Source: Sphingobium sp. KCTC 72723 (lineage in GTDB: Bacteria > Pseudomonadota > Alphaproteobacteria > Sphingomonadales > Sphingomonadaceae). Taken from it: a stretch of 64,000 nucleotides of DNA. Each line of letters begins with the position of its first letter. Positions within the stretch are counted from its first letter, which is position 1. The translations under genes and the position numbers were made by a program. The notes beneath the pieces were generated by a model. The model was not told where the DNA came from. It saw nothing but the letters and a program-made list of their open reading frames with translations, and did not search any database. Shown here piece after piece: positions 9,271-16,810 of this stretch. Location of the stretch: assembly GCF_014280435.1 (NCBI RefSeq), contig NZ_CP060388.1, forward strand, positions 930,001 to 994,000, written 5' to 3'.

Positions 9271-9474
9271 ATGAAGAAGATCGCTGCTGTTTTCGCTTCG
9301 GCCAGCCTGATGGCCCTCGCCGCTTGCGGTGAGAAGCCGGCCAACGAAACCGCGAACGCTTCGAACGCCGTCGTGGAAAACGTTGTTGAGAACGCCGTGA
9401 ACGCTGCTGAAAATGCAACGAACGCTGCTGACAACGCTGCGAACGCTGCGAACAACGCCGCGAACGCAATGTAA
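9271..9474 (+). CDS. small Asn/Ala-rich lipoprotein
   Basis: 67-residue protein with a lipobox LAAC at residues 16-19 (predicted lipidation at Cys19), then GEKPANE and a low-complexity tail of Asn-Ala-Ala units, with Glu or Asp in place in several copies. The tail should form an extended or amphipathic helix, in the manner of short Lpp/entericidin-like envelope proteins, but it has no certain family assignment. ATG 9271 is preferred over an upstream in-frame ATG at 9250 because only it gives a proper signal peptide. It is followed by a strong terminator (9500-9529), so it is a stand-alone and probably well-expressed gene. Confidence 0.75.
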   Translation: MKKIAAVFASASLMALAACGEKPANETANASNAVVENVVENAVNAAENATNAADNAANAANNAANAM

Positions 9475-9499
9475 TCTTCGCATTAGCGAGATTTCCGAA

Positions 9500-9529
9500 G
9501 GGCGGGCCGCTATGTGGCCCGCCCTTTTT
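9500..9529 (+). terminator. Rho-independent terminator of the small lipoprotein gene
   Basis: GGGCGGGCC (9500-9508) pairs with GGCCCGCCC (9516-9524) across a 7-nt loop and is followed by TTTTT. Confidence 0.92.
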
Positions 9530-9628
9530 GTTTGTGCGCGACCCATGCGAATCCCGCCTCTCTACGCCGCGCGGAACATCCCCGCGTCTCCATCCGTTCG
9601 CAAATCATCGAACAATGGAGTGACGATC

Positions 9629-9706
9629 ATGGGCAAAGGCATCTTATTATGGCTGATCGGCGTACCGATTCCGATCATTCTGCTATTATGGCTGTTCTTT
9701 CACTGA
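9629..9706 (+). CDS. 25-residue hydrophobic membrane peptide
   Basis: Very short gene encoding MGKGILLWLIGVPIPI followed by a leucine-rich end LLLWLFFH. GGAG at 9617-9620 lies 8 nt before the ATG, a good ribosome-binding site. The whole peptide is one membrane segment with a central Pro-x-Pro. Tiny proteins with the same GKG-LLW-L-G-PIP pattern occur in many proteobacteria, usually of unknown function; this is recognition from memory and not a search result. It stands alone between a terminator and tRNA-Pro. Confidence 0.6.
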   Translation: MGKGILLWLIGVPIPIILLLWLFFH

Positions 9707-9753
9707 TCGGTGATTGACGCGACGCGCGGTTCCCCGCTAAAGCCGCCCCTCGT

Positions 9754-9833
<80 letters not shown>

Positions 9834-9879
9834 TCAATTTATCGTTATATTTCAGTAACTTGCGCCGATTTTGGCGTCG

Positions 9880-9915
9880 GAAATTGACAGCAAAATTGAC
9901 AGCTCAAACGACAGT
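9880..9915 (+). repeat. left arm-type integrase repeats (3 x 12 bp)
   Basis: Three consecutive 12-bp units: GAAATTGACAGC, AAAATTGACAGC and a diverged TCAAACGACAGT. The same motif in the same orientation recurs at 24692-24727 inside the other end, as expected for integrase arm-binding sites. Confidence 0.8.
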
Positions 9916-9931
9916 CGCTGCATATCCATTG

Positions 9932-10150
9932 CTAGAACGGCAAAGGCGGCGCGCTCGATTCGACCAATTCAGGAAATGACATCGTCATTTCCGCTGTAAT
10001 CCACTCCCCTAACGCCAACGCGGCAGCGTCGCGGGTCTCACTATCGGCTAGATGCACGAGTAACTGGCGCGGGGCGCACTGCACCCAACCAGCGATGGCG
10101 TTAGCCAGGTCAGCATCTTGAACAGGCGGTGGGGAAAGTTCGTGTCTCAT
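9932..10150 (-). CDS. hypothetical protein (72 aa), element cargo
   Basis: Begins MRHELSPPPVQDADL from ATG 10150; residues about 10-60 look helical and compact (AIAGWVQCAPRQLLVHL, ETRDAAALALGEWI). No family is recognised. It is the first gene after the left arm repeats and points toward attL. A longer upstream reading exists but lacks a convincing start. It may be a small regulatory or accessory protein; that is only a guess from size and position. Confidence 0.45.
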   Translation of the reverse strand: MRHELSPPPVQDADLANAIAGWVQCAPRQLLVHLADSETRDAAALALGEWITAEMTMSFPELVESSAPPLPF

Positions 10151-10282
10151 GGTGGAATGAGAACATATCAAGAACGCGATTGCAAGGGCGTGTGTCACTG
10201 AGCGCGCGCATTTTGTTATGGACACCACAATAGGCCACGCTCTTATAGGGCTTCCACGCCGATACCCGGCGGGGAGCAAGCC

Positions 10283-10447
10283 ATGACATACGAACGTCCT
10301 GTTACCGATGCCCTTGAAGCCTGGGCGATGTTTCTTCTGCACGCCGGATGGGATCGCGCGGCAGACGAATTGTTCTACAAGATCGAACAGTCGGAGGCCG
10401 CAGCGGCCTCCGACTGTTCAGAATGGGCGGCAGCCTTCTCTGCCTAG
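10283..10447 (+). CDS. hypothetical protein (54 aa), element cargo
   Basis: Starts at ATG 10283 with the ribosome-binding site GGGGAG at 10271-10276. The product begins MTYERPVTDALEAWAMFLL and ends with an Ala-rich acidic stretch. Its 3' part contains a perfect 16-bp inverted repeat (10385-10419). Its stop overlaps the end of the convergent 152-aa gene by 4 nt. The good start site and compact frame favour a real small gene. No family recognised. Confidence 0.45.
   Translation: MTYERPVTDALEAWAMFLLHAGWDRAADELFYKIEQSEAAAASDCSEWAAAFSA
10385..10419. repeat. perfect 16-bp inverted repeat, 3-nt loop
   Basis: GAACAGTCGGAGGCCG (10385-10400), CAG, then the exact reverse complement (10404-10419). It falls inside a small reading frame and no T-run follows, so it is not a standard terminator. 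Confidence 0.85.
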
Positions 10448-10902
10448 TCGCTAGGGTCAAAAGGCAGCGAGTAAGGCTCATCGGGGCGCTGCCAGTTGCT
10501 TGTGTTCTCTAGCAGCGCAATCCGCGCCAAGGCGCGGTAAACCATAGGACGGAGTGAGCCGGGCGCATAACCATGCGCCCGCTCGTTTTCGCTAAGCCAT
10601 CGCGCGATCTTGGTAGGTGTCGCCTTTCCTAGCCCAAACTGCCTTTCAAGCAAAGTTCTAGCCGCCCACACGTCGCCCAGGAACGCTGCAACCCGTTCCA
10701 AACTGCCAGCTTTGAAATGGTCACTCTGTCGCCAAAGATGGGGCGCGATGCAGCGTGCGCGCTCATCAGCAGCGTCGAGAACTTTCCGCACGAACTCCGG
10801 CGGTAGCTCCACAGGGCACGCCTTGGCACGGACGCGGGCCGCTTGCTTGGTCAGATGCCACCGTAGGCTCTGCACTTCACGATTAGGACCACCAGACCCC
10901 AA
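10444..10902 (-). CDS. hypothetical protein (about 152 aa), element cargo
   Basis: Helix-rich basic protein, with RARCIAPHLWRQSDHFK near residue 48 and SLERVAAFLGDVWAARTLLE in the middle; it ends YSLPFDPSD. Codon use and GC match the chromosome better than the neighbouring WYL gene. There is no ATG near the beginning: the frame opens after a TAG and TTG 10902 is the first possible start, with GTG codons downstream as alternatives, so the N-terminus is uncertain. It is divergent from the WYL-domain gene. No family is recognised. Confidence 0.5.
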   Translation of the reverse strand: MGSGGPNREVQSLRWHLTKQAARVRAKACPVELPPEFVRKVLDAADERARCIAPHLWRQSDHFKAGSLERVAAFLGDVWAARTLLERQFGLGKATPTKIARWLSENERAHGYAPGSLRPMVYRALARIALLENTSNWQRPDEPYSLPFDPSD

Positions 10903-11008
10903 TACCTGTTGCTATGCAGGTCACATCGGTGATCTATTTACCGCTATCCACATTGGTGACTATACAAGATGTCAGTATCACACCCTGCATATCGTCTGGA
11001 GAAATGAA

Positions 11009-11737
11009 TTGACGTTGGATCAAGTATTTTCAGCGCAGGCATTTCCAATTTTAGCCGCCCTTTCTGCCACACATGGCGTGCGGTCGTTCGCTGTTGAGAG
11101 AGATGGCTTTGACATTGATTTAGATTCAAAAATACTTTTTGAGATTCATCAAATCATGGGCAACACAGCATTCCCAAAATCAAAGACGATGGAGGTAAAT
11201 TATCGCGATTACGATGGGCAAATAAATAGACGAGAAATTGACATAAAATGTGCATATAAGTTTAATAAGTCATTTTACATTGATGCAGAATGCTGGTTGC
11301 GTGGTGGAATTAGGTCATTCAAATTAGATAATATTTCAACATTCAAACTAGAAGATAAAATGTTTATTGACGATATCAAATTATCTAAAGATATAGATGA
11401 TTCTGATTTTTTTATACATCCGAAAAAATGGGGTCAATTTAGAAAATCTGCTATGTTCTTGCGTCAGCATACTATAAAAAGGTCAGCTAGCAAACAGGAT
11501 ACATTTGAAATAGTTGCACGGTTCATTTGGAATTGTTTGAGTGCTGGCTACTGGAGTGATTTTGCGACACCTCAGCAAGCTGTAGGAGCCGCCCTTTTAG
11601 CTGAAACATTTATCGCAGAGACGGTGCCAGACTGGGACATCACTGAAGCAGAACTGATGATCGGTAAAGCACCAAAGTCGGTATTTTTCGGAGCATTGGC
11701 ATCAATCAGCGAATTTCGTAATGCGCATGAACAGTAA
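11009..11737 (+). CDS. WYL-domain protein
   Basis: About 242 residues from a likely TTG start at 11009; GGAGA at 10998-11002 is well placed before it and no ATG lies in frame nearby. Residues about 58-110 match the WYL pattern: VNYRDYDGQINRREI, a hydrophobic strand, then FYIDAECWLRGGIRSFKLDNI. WYL domains bind ligands or nucleic acids and often regulate defence systems. The C-terminal 110 residues contain a mixed helical region (FEIVARFIWNCLSAGYW, AALLAETFIAE) with no assignment. The usual N-terminal HTH is not seen. The gene is markedly AT-rich, suggesting separate acquisition. Confidence 0.65.
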   Translation: MTLDQVFSAQAFPILAALSATHGVRSFAVERDGFDIDLDSKILFEIHQIMGNTAFPKSKTMEVNYRDYDGQINRREIDIKCAYKFNKSFYIDAECWLRGGIRSFKLDNISTFKLEDKMFIDDIKLSKDIDDSDFFIHPKKWGQFRKSAMFLRQHTIKRSASKQDTFEIVARFIWNCLSAGYWSDFATPQQAVGAALLAETFIAETVPDWDITEAELMIGKAPKSVFFGALASISEFRNAHEQ

Positions 11738-12323
11738 CATATGATCACACGCAACAAAAAAGAAAATACTGGGTTAGTCGCTAAATTAACCTTCGATTTC
11801 ATATATTTTCGTAATCAAGAGCGCGATCTGTTTCCGAAGTGACGGGGGCGAGGCTCGTGCTTGACATGAAATTGAGGTCGCACACCTTGACAATCACCGA
11901 TAAAATTTTGGCGTTGAATATCTAAATATATGATTTGATTTCAAATGCGCCACCCAACATCATGGGCATCATCAAGCACGAACACGCGCGCCACGCATTC
12001 CGATGGAATGCGTGGACATGCCGTTTGGCAAACCGTCATTAATTAGTTGGGCGGCGGTCACCGCGCGCCGACGCACCATACTGGCGATGCTGAGCATTCA
12101 TTGCGCGCGCGCGCTAACCAGCCGCCCACCCCGCGCAGTTTTTGCCATCTACAGGTATGAACGTGCGCCAATGGCCATACCAGCCGACGCTGCAAGCGGC
12201 CAAGCCTTCCCGCACGTGGATTAAGCCGCTTATGTCGATCGCTTCAAACGAACTTGATCGAACAACTTGAAAAATATTTTTAATTCAAACATTTGCTGAT
12301 CGTTACCCCCCCTAGGGGGGGGG
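11738..12323. other. intergenic segment (586 nt) with two palindromes, no convincing gene
   Basis: No reading frame here has a good start or codon pattern. Two palindromes stand out: CCACGCATTCC-GAT-GGAATGCGTGG (11991-12015), a perfect 11-bp stem with a 3-nt loop, and a C7-TA-G9 homopolymer palindrome (12306-12323) touching the recombinase stop codon. The first 200 nt are AT-rich and continuous with the WYL gene composition. Confidence 0.6.
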
Positions 12324-12899
12324 CTACCCCGCGCAGTAGCGGGCCACCGTCGCACGGCTAATACCGAATTGCGCCATCGTCTGAGAAATGCTCGCCGCGT
12401 TCTCCTTACGCCATGCGGCCACCTGGGCAGCATCACCGGCCTTGGGCCTGCCTAGCCCCTCCTTACCCCGGTGTGTGCGCCCTGTAGCCTGTAGCGCCAC
12501 CTTGGCAGCTTCTCGCCCAGCATCGCACCGTTCCTTGATTCTAGAGCGTTCCATGTCTGCAATCTGGGCAAGGACCGCGACAATCAACTCGCCAACGCCG
12601 CGACCGATTGCCCCTAGCCCACGAACATCCAGCGTCACGCCCATATCCAGCAACCGGCGCACTGTTGCCTGAACGTCCAGGGCATCGCGGCCCAGGCGAT
12701 CTAGTGCAGCCACATAAAGGGTATCGCCTTCACGCACATATGACAGCAGTTTCCCGAAGCCTGGGCGATCTGCCGCCATCGTGGCACCGCTTATGCCTTC
12801 GTCCGCAAACTCTTTATCAAAGCCATCACCAAGCACTTGCCGCTGGGCTTCGATGCTCTGCCCACCAGTGCTAACACGATAATATGCGATGCGGTTCAA
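12324..12899 (-). CDS. serine recombinase / resolvase
   Basis: 191-residue small serine recombinase of the Tn3 resolvase/Pin invertase type. Catalytic domain residues about 1-140: AYYRVSTGGQS places the nucleophile at Ser10; ADRPGFGKLL, LYVAALDRLGRD and the long E helix (LAQIADMERSRIKERCDAG) follow. The C-terminal HTH is visible in SISQTMAQFGISRATVARYC. It therefore should resolve or invert DNA at short sites. A cluster of CTTTTGAG repeats lies immediately upstream (12915-13024), the expected place for its res site. No transposase accompanies it. Confidence 0.9.
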   Translation of the reverse strand: MNRIAYYRVSTGGQSIEAQRQVLGDGFDKEFADEGISGATMAADRPGFGKLLSYVREGDTLYVAALDRLGRDALDVQATVRRLLDMGVTLDVRGLGAIGRGVGELIVAVLAQIADMERSRIKERCDAGREAAKVALQATGRTHRGKEGLGRPKAGDAAQVAAWRKENAASISQTMAQFGISRATVARYCAG

Positions 12900-12914
12900 G
12901 GGATGCCTCCGAGT

Positions 12915-13024
12915 CTCAAAAGATACCCTTTACTATCGAGCCTGTATCATTAGTCAATATGGTATCTTTTGAGGCGCTATCTTGCTGGTTTTTGGGCTGT
13001 CCAAAACCTACAACTTTTGAGGCG
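12915..13024. repeat. res-like repeat cluster upstream of the serine recombinase
   Basis: Three copies of the octamer CTTTTGAG. Copies 1 and 2 form a perfect 13-bp inverted repeat, CTCAAAAGATACC (12915-12927) and GGTATCTTTTGAG (12961-12973). Copies 2 and 3 form an 11-bp direct repeat CTTTTGAGGCG (12966-12976 and 13014-13024). Spaced subsites in front of a resolvase gene are typical of its binding and crossover region. The rest of 12900-13214 shows no gene; the region must also hold the promoter of the DUF262 gene. Confidence 0.65.
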
Positions 13025-13214
13025 GAAAGGCTGCGATACTCTTATTATTGGCAACATCGCTTAGATTATTCACGGTATGAAAAAGTTGCACGGCAGGGCA
13101 ATCGTTATGGAGCAGCCGCGGCTGGTTCGTAGGGTTGTTCTCCGCCGGGATTCAATCGCTTGCTTCACGCTTCGCACATGGTAGCAACGTCCATTGAATA
13201 GAGCGGGAGGTCGT

Positions 13215-14309
13215 ATGGCGCTGGAAGATGAAGTAAAGGCGGCTCGAACGGAGATAGTGTCAGACGGATACGATATGTCGATCGGTGAAGTGATGAACCT
13301 TTATCGAGATAACGAGCTAAAGATTGATCCAGCTTTTCAACGGCTTTTCCGGTGGGATGAAACCCGGAAGACACGCTTCATAGAATCTCTGCTGTTAGGA
13401 ATCCCAATCCCGCCTATTTTCGTATTCCAGGATGAAAAAGGTGTGTGGGAGCTTATCGATGGTTTGCAACGCCTTTCTACAGTCTTTCAATTCACCGGGA
13501 TTTTGAAAGGCGACGCGAATGGCCTCACGCTTGAAGGAACACAATTTTTGCCAAGTCTGTCCGGCAAGCGTTGGGAGGATTCAGATAGGGGCATTGGAGA
13601 TGGCATCGGATCGTTGCAGCAGTTACAGATTAAACGTGCGCGAGTTCGCGTAGAAATCCTAAAAATGGAAAGTGATGCAAAGGCCAAGTATGAGCTATTT
13701 CAGCGGCTCAATACAGGTGGCGCAGGCCTTACTGAACAGGAAGTTAGGAATTGTATTGCCGTTATGGTAAACAAGCAACTTTTTGATCTTCTTATTCGAT
13801 TATCGAACAACTTTGATTTTGTCACGACTACTGCGCAAACCGAAACCGCTATTGAAGCACAGGCAGGAGTTGAGTTGGCTCTTCGCTTTCTTGCCTTTCG
13901 CAATGTTGCATACGAGCGTGGACTCGATGTGCACGAATATCTGACCAATGCGCTTTTGACGATGGCCTCTGATGAAGGCTTTGACGAGATCGTCGAAGAA
14001 AGCGATTTCACTAAGACGTTTGATTATTTGAATGCTGCTCTGGGAGATAGCGCATTCCGCCGCTGGGATGGAAACAGCTTCAAAGGGAAATTTCTCATTT
14101 CGGTTTTCGAAGTTCTAGCTTTTGGCGTGTCGAAAAATATCGTCGCGCTTGATGCGATGGATGCGGCGGAGCGCAAATCATTTCTAGTAAGCAAAGCGAA
14201 GGAACTTTGGAACAATGAAACCTTCAAGGCAAACTCAGGTGGAGGAACCCGCGGCACCACACGCCTAGTAAATCTTTTGCCGATGGCTGAAGAGTTCTTG
14301 AAGCCCTAA
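13215..14309 (+). CDS. DUF262 (ParB/Srx-like) domain protein, defence-associated
   Basis: 364 residues from ATG 13215, chosen for GGGAGG at 13205-13210. The N-terminal DUF262 domain (about 20-130) has PAFQRLFRWDETRKTRFIES (QR at 42-43), LGIPIPPIFVF and the DGLQR motif at 82-86, the fold shared with ParB/sulfiredoxin nucleotidases and with GmrS of type IV restriction. The C-terminal half is helical with no HNH motif seen, so this is not a complete GmrSD. Eleven nt downstream lies a HEPN gene, and the pair probably forms a two-gene module. Known relatives act in phage defence; the role here is inferred. Confidence 0.82.
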   Translation: MALEDEVKAARTEIVSDGYDMSIGEVMNLYRDNELKIDPAFQRLFRWDETRKTRFIESLLLGIPIPPIFVFQDEKGVWELIDGLQRLSTVFQFTGILKGDANGLTLEGTQFLPSLSGKRWEDSDRGIGDGIGSLQQLQIKRARVRVEILKMESDAKAKYELFQRLNTGGAGLTEQEVRNCIAVMVNKQLFDLLIRLSNNFDFVTTTAQTETAIEAQAGVELALRFLAFRNVAYERGLDVHEYLTNALLTMASDEGFDEIVEESDFTKTFDYLNAALGDSAFRRWDGNSFKGKFLISVFEVLAFGVSKNIVALDAMDAAERKSFLVSKAKELWNNETFKANSGGGTRGTTRLVNLLPMAEEFLKP

Positions 14310-14320
14310 GCGAGCTAGAT

Positions 14321-14965
14321 ATGGCAAAAATACGCTCATTAGACCAACTACAAGATACTCTAGATGGCGAACTTGGGTGGCGGATTAAGGAAGTCCTAAA
14401 TCTCAAGATGAGTATTTCTGGCACAAAATCTTTAGCTCAATCCACTCTCATCAGAGCTGGAATTGCCCTTTTATACGCGCATTGGGAAGGTTTTATTAAA
14501 AGTGCCTCTCTTTCATATGCAGAATATGTTTCAACTCGTGGACTAAAATTTGAAGATTTGAAGCCATGTTTTATTGTTCTCGGCCTCAGAGGAAGACTAG
14601 AACTACTAGCTGTTAATAGAAAAAATGCGCCTTCGGTAGAGGCTTTACACTTCGTTCAATCAAAGCTAAGTGAAAATGCAATATTTAATCTTTCGAATGC
14701 AATAAACACAGAATCAAATTTAAGTTCATCTGTTTTTGAAAACATATCTGGATCGATAGGAATTGATACAAGCGGATATTCTTCATATTATAATTTGATC
14801 GATGAAAGCTTGTTAAAAAGAAGAAACAAGGTAGCTCATGGAGAATATCTTGATATTAACGCAATTGAATGGAAAGATCTAGCGGACACAATTATACAAC
14901 TTATGAGATCATATAAAACTGACATTCAGAATGCTGCCACACTCGGCTCTTTTAAAGCACCGTAG
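14321..14965 (+). CDS. HEPN-family RNase candidate (MAE_28990-like)
   Basis: 214 residues. The HEPN catalytic motif R-x4-H is present at Arg168-His173 (RRNKVAHGE), and the helices before it have the family pattern LIRAGIALLYAHWEGFIK (48-60) and INTESNLSSSVFENI. This matches the MAE_28990/MAE_18760 HEPN group, which are toxin-like RNases often beside DUF262 proteins. The gene is strongly AT-rich compared with the chromosome. Its stop codon is directly followed by the stop of the convergent phage gene (14965/14966), so the cargo ends exactly where the phage module begins. Confidence 0.8.
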   Translation: MAKIRSLDQLQDTLDGELGWRIKEVLNLKMSISGTKSLAQSTLIRAGIALLYAHWEGFIKSASLSYAEYVSTRGLKFEDLKPCFIVLGLRGRLELLAVNRKNAPSVEALHFVQSKLSENAIFNLSNAINTESNLSSSVFENISGSIGIDTSGYSSYYNLIDESLLKRRNKVAHGEYLDINAIEWKDLADTIIQLMRSYKTDIQNAATLGSFKAP

Positions 14966-15322
14966 TCAGATTTTATTCGCCTCAATCAGCGCAGCGCCAA
15001 AATCATCCATGCCGATATGGTCTCGTTTGGTCACGTCGCGGCTTTTCTTCGCCATGCCCAGCTTGACCAATTGCTGCCCCAGCATCGCTACGTTCCGGCG
15101 GTAGTTCTCTTGGTCGATCCCCTGCCCTGCCAACAGGCTTTCGGTGTCGCGCTCGCATAGCATAGCGAAGGTAGCAGCGGCATAGAGCAACGCGCGTTCG
15201 CTGGCTGTCGGGCCGCGACCAAGCTGAATGATGAGATCACCGGCTATCGCTTTGAACCGGCGTGCTTCCAGGGTGCGGCCATCGACCTTGCGACCACCAA
15301 CCATCAAGGCGTCATCGGTCAT
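14966..15322 (-). CDS. phage-module hypothetical protein (118 aa)
   Basis: Begins MTDDALMVGGRKVDGRTLE and consists of helices with basic and acidic stretches (RRFKAIAGDLIIQLGR, ERALLYAAATFAMLCERD, ENYRRNVAMLGQQLVKLGM). It overlaps the upstream HTH gene by 11 nt and so belongs to the phage operon. Proteins of this style occur beside terminase genes in alphaproteobacterial prophages, and a small-terminase role is possible, but no DNA-binding motif is evident. Function unassigned. Confidence 0.6.
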   Translation of the reverse strand: MTDDALMVGGRKVDGRTLEARRFKAIAGDLIIQLGRGPTASERALLYAAATFAMLCERDTESLLAGQGIDQENYRRNVAMLGQQLVKLGMAKKSRDVTKRDHIGMDDFGAALIEANKI

Positions 15323-15785
15323 TGGCTGGTTTTCCCATGGTCTTGATTGCCGATTGGACCCGCGCCTGCATTACATGAGAAGCCCTGCCGTCCAGGGCGT
15401 TGCGAACGGACGTTGCTGAAACACCGGCATGTGCGGCGATGCGAGCAATGGTAATATCTTTGCGGCGCTTGCTGTTAGATTGGCTGTCGATTGCCTGACG
15501 GCGTGGCATACGAACGCCGGTCTGAATATGTGCCAGGGCCGCGCTCCTGACAGCATTGGGGTCAAGATCGGCCCAATCGCATATCGCTTGGAAATCAGCA
15601 TCGGCTTCAACAAACCAGCGCAGGGCGCTTTCGCGGCATTTTTCGCGCCCGCCCGACGTCCGTTCGTTGACAGCGCCATTTCCCATGGCTTCGCTGATTG
15701 CGTTGATAATGATCGCCATGGCTAGGCGCTTTTCCGGCTGTTCATATCCCTTGGTTTCATCGGCGGCGCGAATATGGTTTGTCAT
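15312..15785 (-). CDS. phage HTH protein (LacI-like HTH at C-terminus)
   Basis: 157 residues from ATG 15785, whose coding start overlaps the end of the MuF-like gene. Residues about 45-90 contain SALRWFVEADADFQAICDWADLDPNAV, a segment seen in small phage proteins. The C-terminal part (ITIARIAAHAGVSATSVRNALDG) is a LacI-type helix-turn-helix. Putting the HTH at the C-terminus is unlike LacI repressors. It could be a small terminase or a regulator of the head operon; the sequence does not decide. Confidence 0.65.
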   Translation of the reverse strand: MTNHIRAADETKGYEQPEKRLAMAIIINAISEAMGNGAVNERTSGGREKCRESALRWFVEADADFQAICDWADLDPNAVRSAALAHIQTGVRMPRRQAIDSQSNSKRRKDITIARIAAHAGVSATSVRNALDGRASHVMQARVQSAIKTMGKPANDR

Positions 15786-16810
15786 GATTTGGCCAGCACC
15801 GCTTTGCATCGGCAACCATATTCAAGTGGTGGCGTGAAATGGTCGCCCAATGGAGTTACAAATGGCTGATCGAGCGGGACGCCTTTCGGATTCATCGCTG
15901 GCACCTGGGCATGAGTATGGCGCACGCGCTCATCACCGGCGGTTTTCCAATAGCGGCGCTGATCGGCAGCCAATGCCCCTGCACGTTGGGCGATGCGCCA
16001 GCCTGCCAGCTTGGCGGTTTCAATTAGAGTGTGGATGACTTCGCCCGCAACGGCACGCGCACGGTAGGCGCGCAATTCCTTGGCATGATCGTCAAGGATG
16101 GTTTCAGCCTGGGCCATGGTCAGCTTAGGATTGTTCAGCGCCTTTTTGAGCATCTGGCGCTGGGCGGCGGAAACATGGCCGCGAGTAGCAGCGAGTAGCC
16201 GGCGCGTGTCGATATTGCGGACCACCATGATCGGGACACGCACCCCGTTTGGACCGACGCGGGCGGGAATGACCTTTTGCGGAGCTGCCAGATATTGGTG
16301 CAGCGTCATGCGCATAGTTTCCAGCATGGCGGCTTGTTTCACCGTCAAGCCGATGGACCGCCGGAGTTGCAAAGCTCGCGAATAGGGTTTGCCAGGCCCG
16401 TAGATGGCGGTTTCAATGGCAGCCGCGAATGCCAGCGCGCTATCGGCATTGAAACGTGCCAATAGGCGCTGGGCTGCGACGTTGGGAGGAGTAAGCCCAG
16501 CATCGCGTGGATTGATCGAATGACCGACCTGGGCAGTGGCGTGGGCGGCGGCGGCTGCAACCAAGCCGACAAGCATAAACAGAAGGTCAGCGTTGCCTTC
16601 TGCGATAGTGGGCAACAGATTGTCGTCTGCTAGGTCCAGCGTCATCACGAGTTGCGCACGGATATGATCGGCGTCGATATCGTCAAGGATTGCCGCGATT
16701 AGGTCAGCATTGATTTCATCGAACGCGGCGGAATGAACGCGGCTGAGCAAAGCGGCAAGATCGCGTTCATACGAGAGGGCCAAGGCTTCTATGTGGTCCG
16801 GCGCGGCCAT
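15782..16810 (-). CDS. phage head morphogenesis protein (MuF / SPP1 gp7-like)
   Basis: 342 residues. The C-terminal MuF domain is clear: RYWKTAGDERVRHTHAQ, MNPKGVPLDQPF and the end PPLEYGCRCKAV with its paired cysteines. Such minor head proteins bind the portal and are carried in the capsid. The N-terminal 230 residues are helical. It follows the connector gene with a 1-nt overlap and precedes the HTH gene with a 4-nt overlap. Usually this gene sits right after portal; here capsid and connectors come between. Confidence 0.9.
   Translation of the reverse strand: MAAPDHIEALALSYERDLAALLSRVHSAAFDEINADLIAAILDDIDADHIRAQLVMTLDLADDNLLPTIAEGNADLLFMLVGLVAAAAAHATAQVGHSINPRDAGLTPPNVAAQRLLARFNADSALAFAAAIETAIYGPGKPYSRALQLRRSIGLTVKQAAMLETMRMTLHQYLAAPQKVIPARVGPNGVRVPIMVVRNIDTRRLLAATRGHVSAAQRQMLKKALNNPKLTMAQAETILDDHAKELRAYRARAVAGEVIHTLIETAKLAGWRIAQRAGALAADQRRYWKTAGDERVRHTHAQVPAMNPKGVPLDQPFVTPLGDHFTPPLEYGCRCKAVLAKS

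Noticed and set aside
10610..11008. Upstream extension of the WYL gene
   Set aside because: It lies antisense to the 152-residue gene and has no conserved sequence; composition changes abruptly near 10910.
12003..12224. 73-codon plus-strand frame in the gap before the recombinase
   Set aside because: It begins inside the 11-bp hairpin, has no ribosome-binding site, and its composition (clusters of Arg, Ala, Pro) is that of noncoding GC-rich sequence.
13215..14309. Reading the DUF262 gene as a full GmrSD type IV restriction enzyme
   Set aside because: The protein has only the DUF262 half and a helical tail; no HNH (DUF1524) motif occurs in it or in the adjacent HEPN gene.
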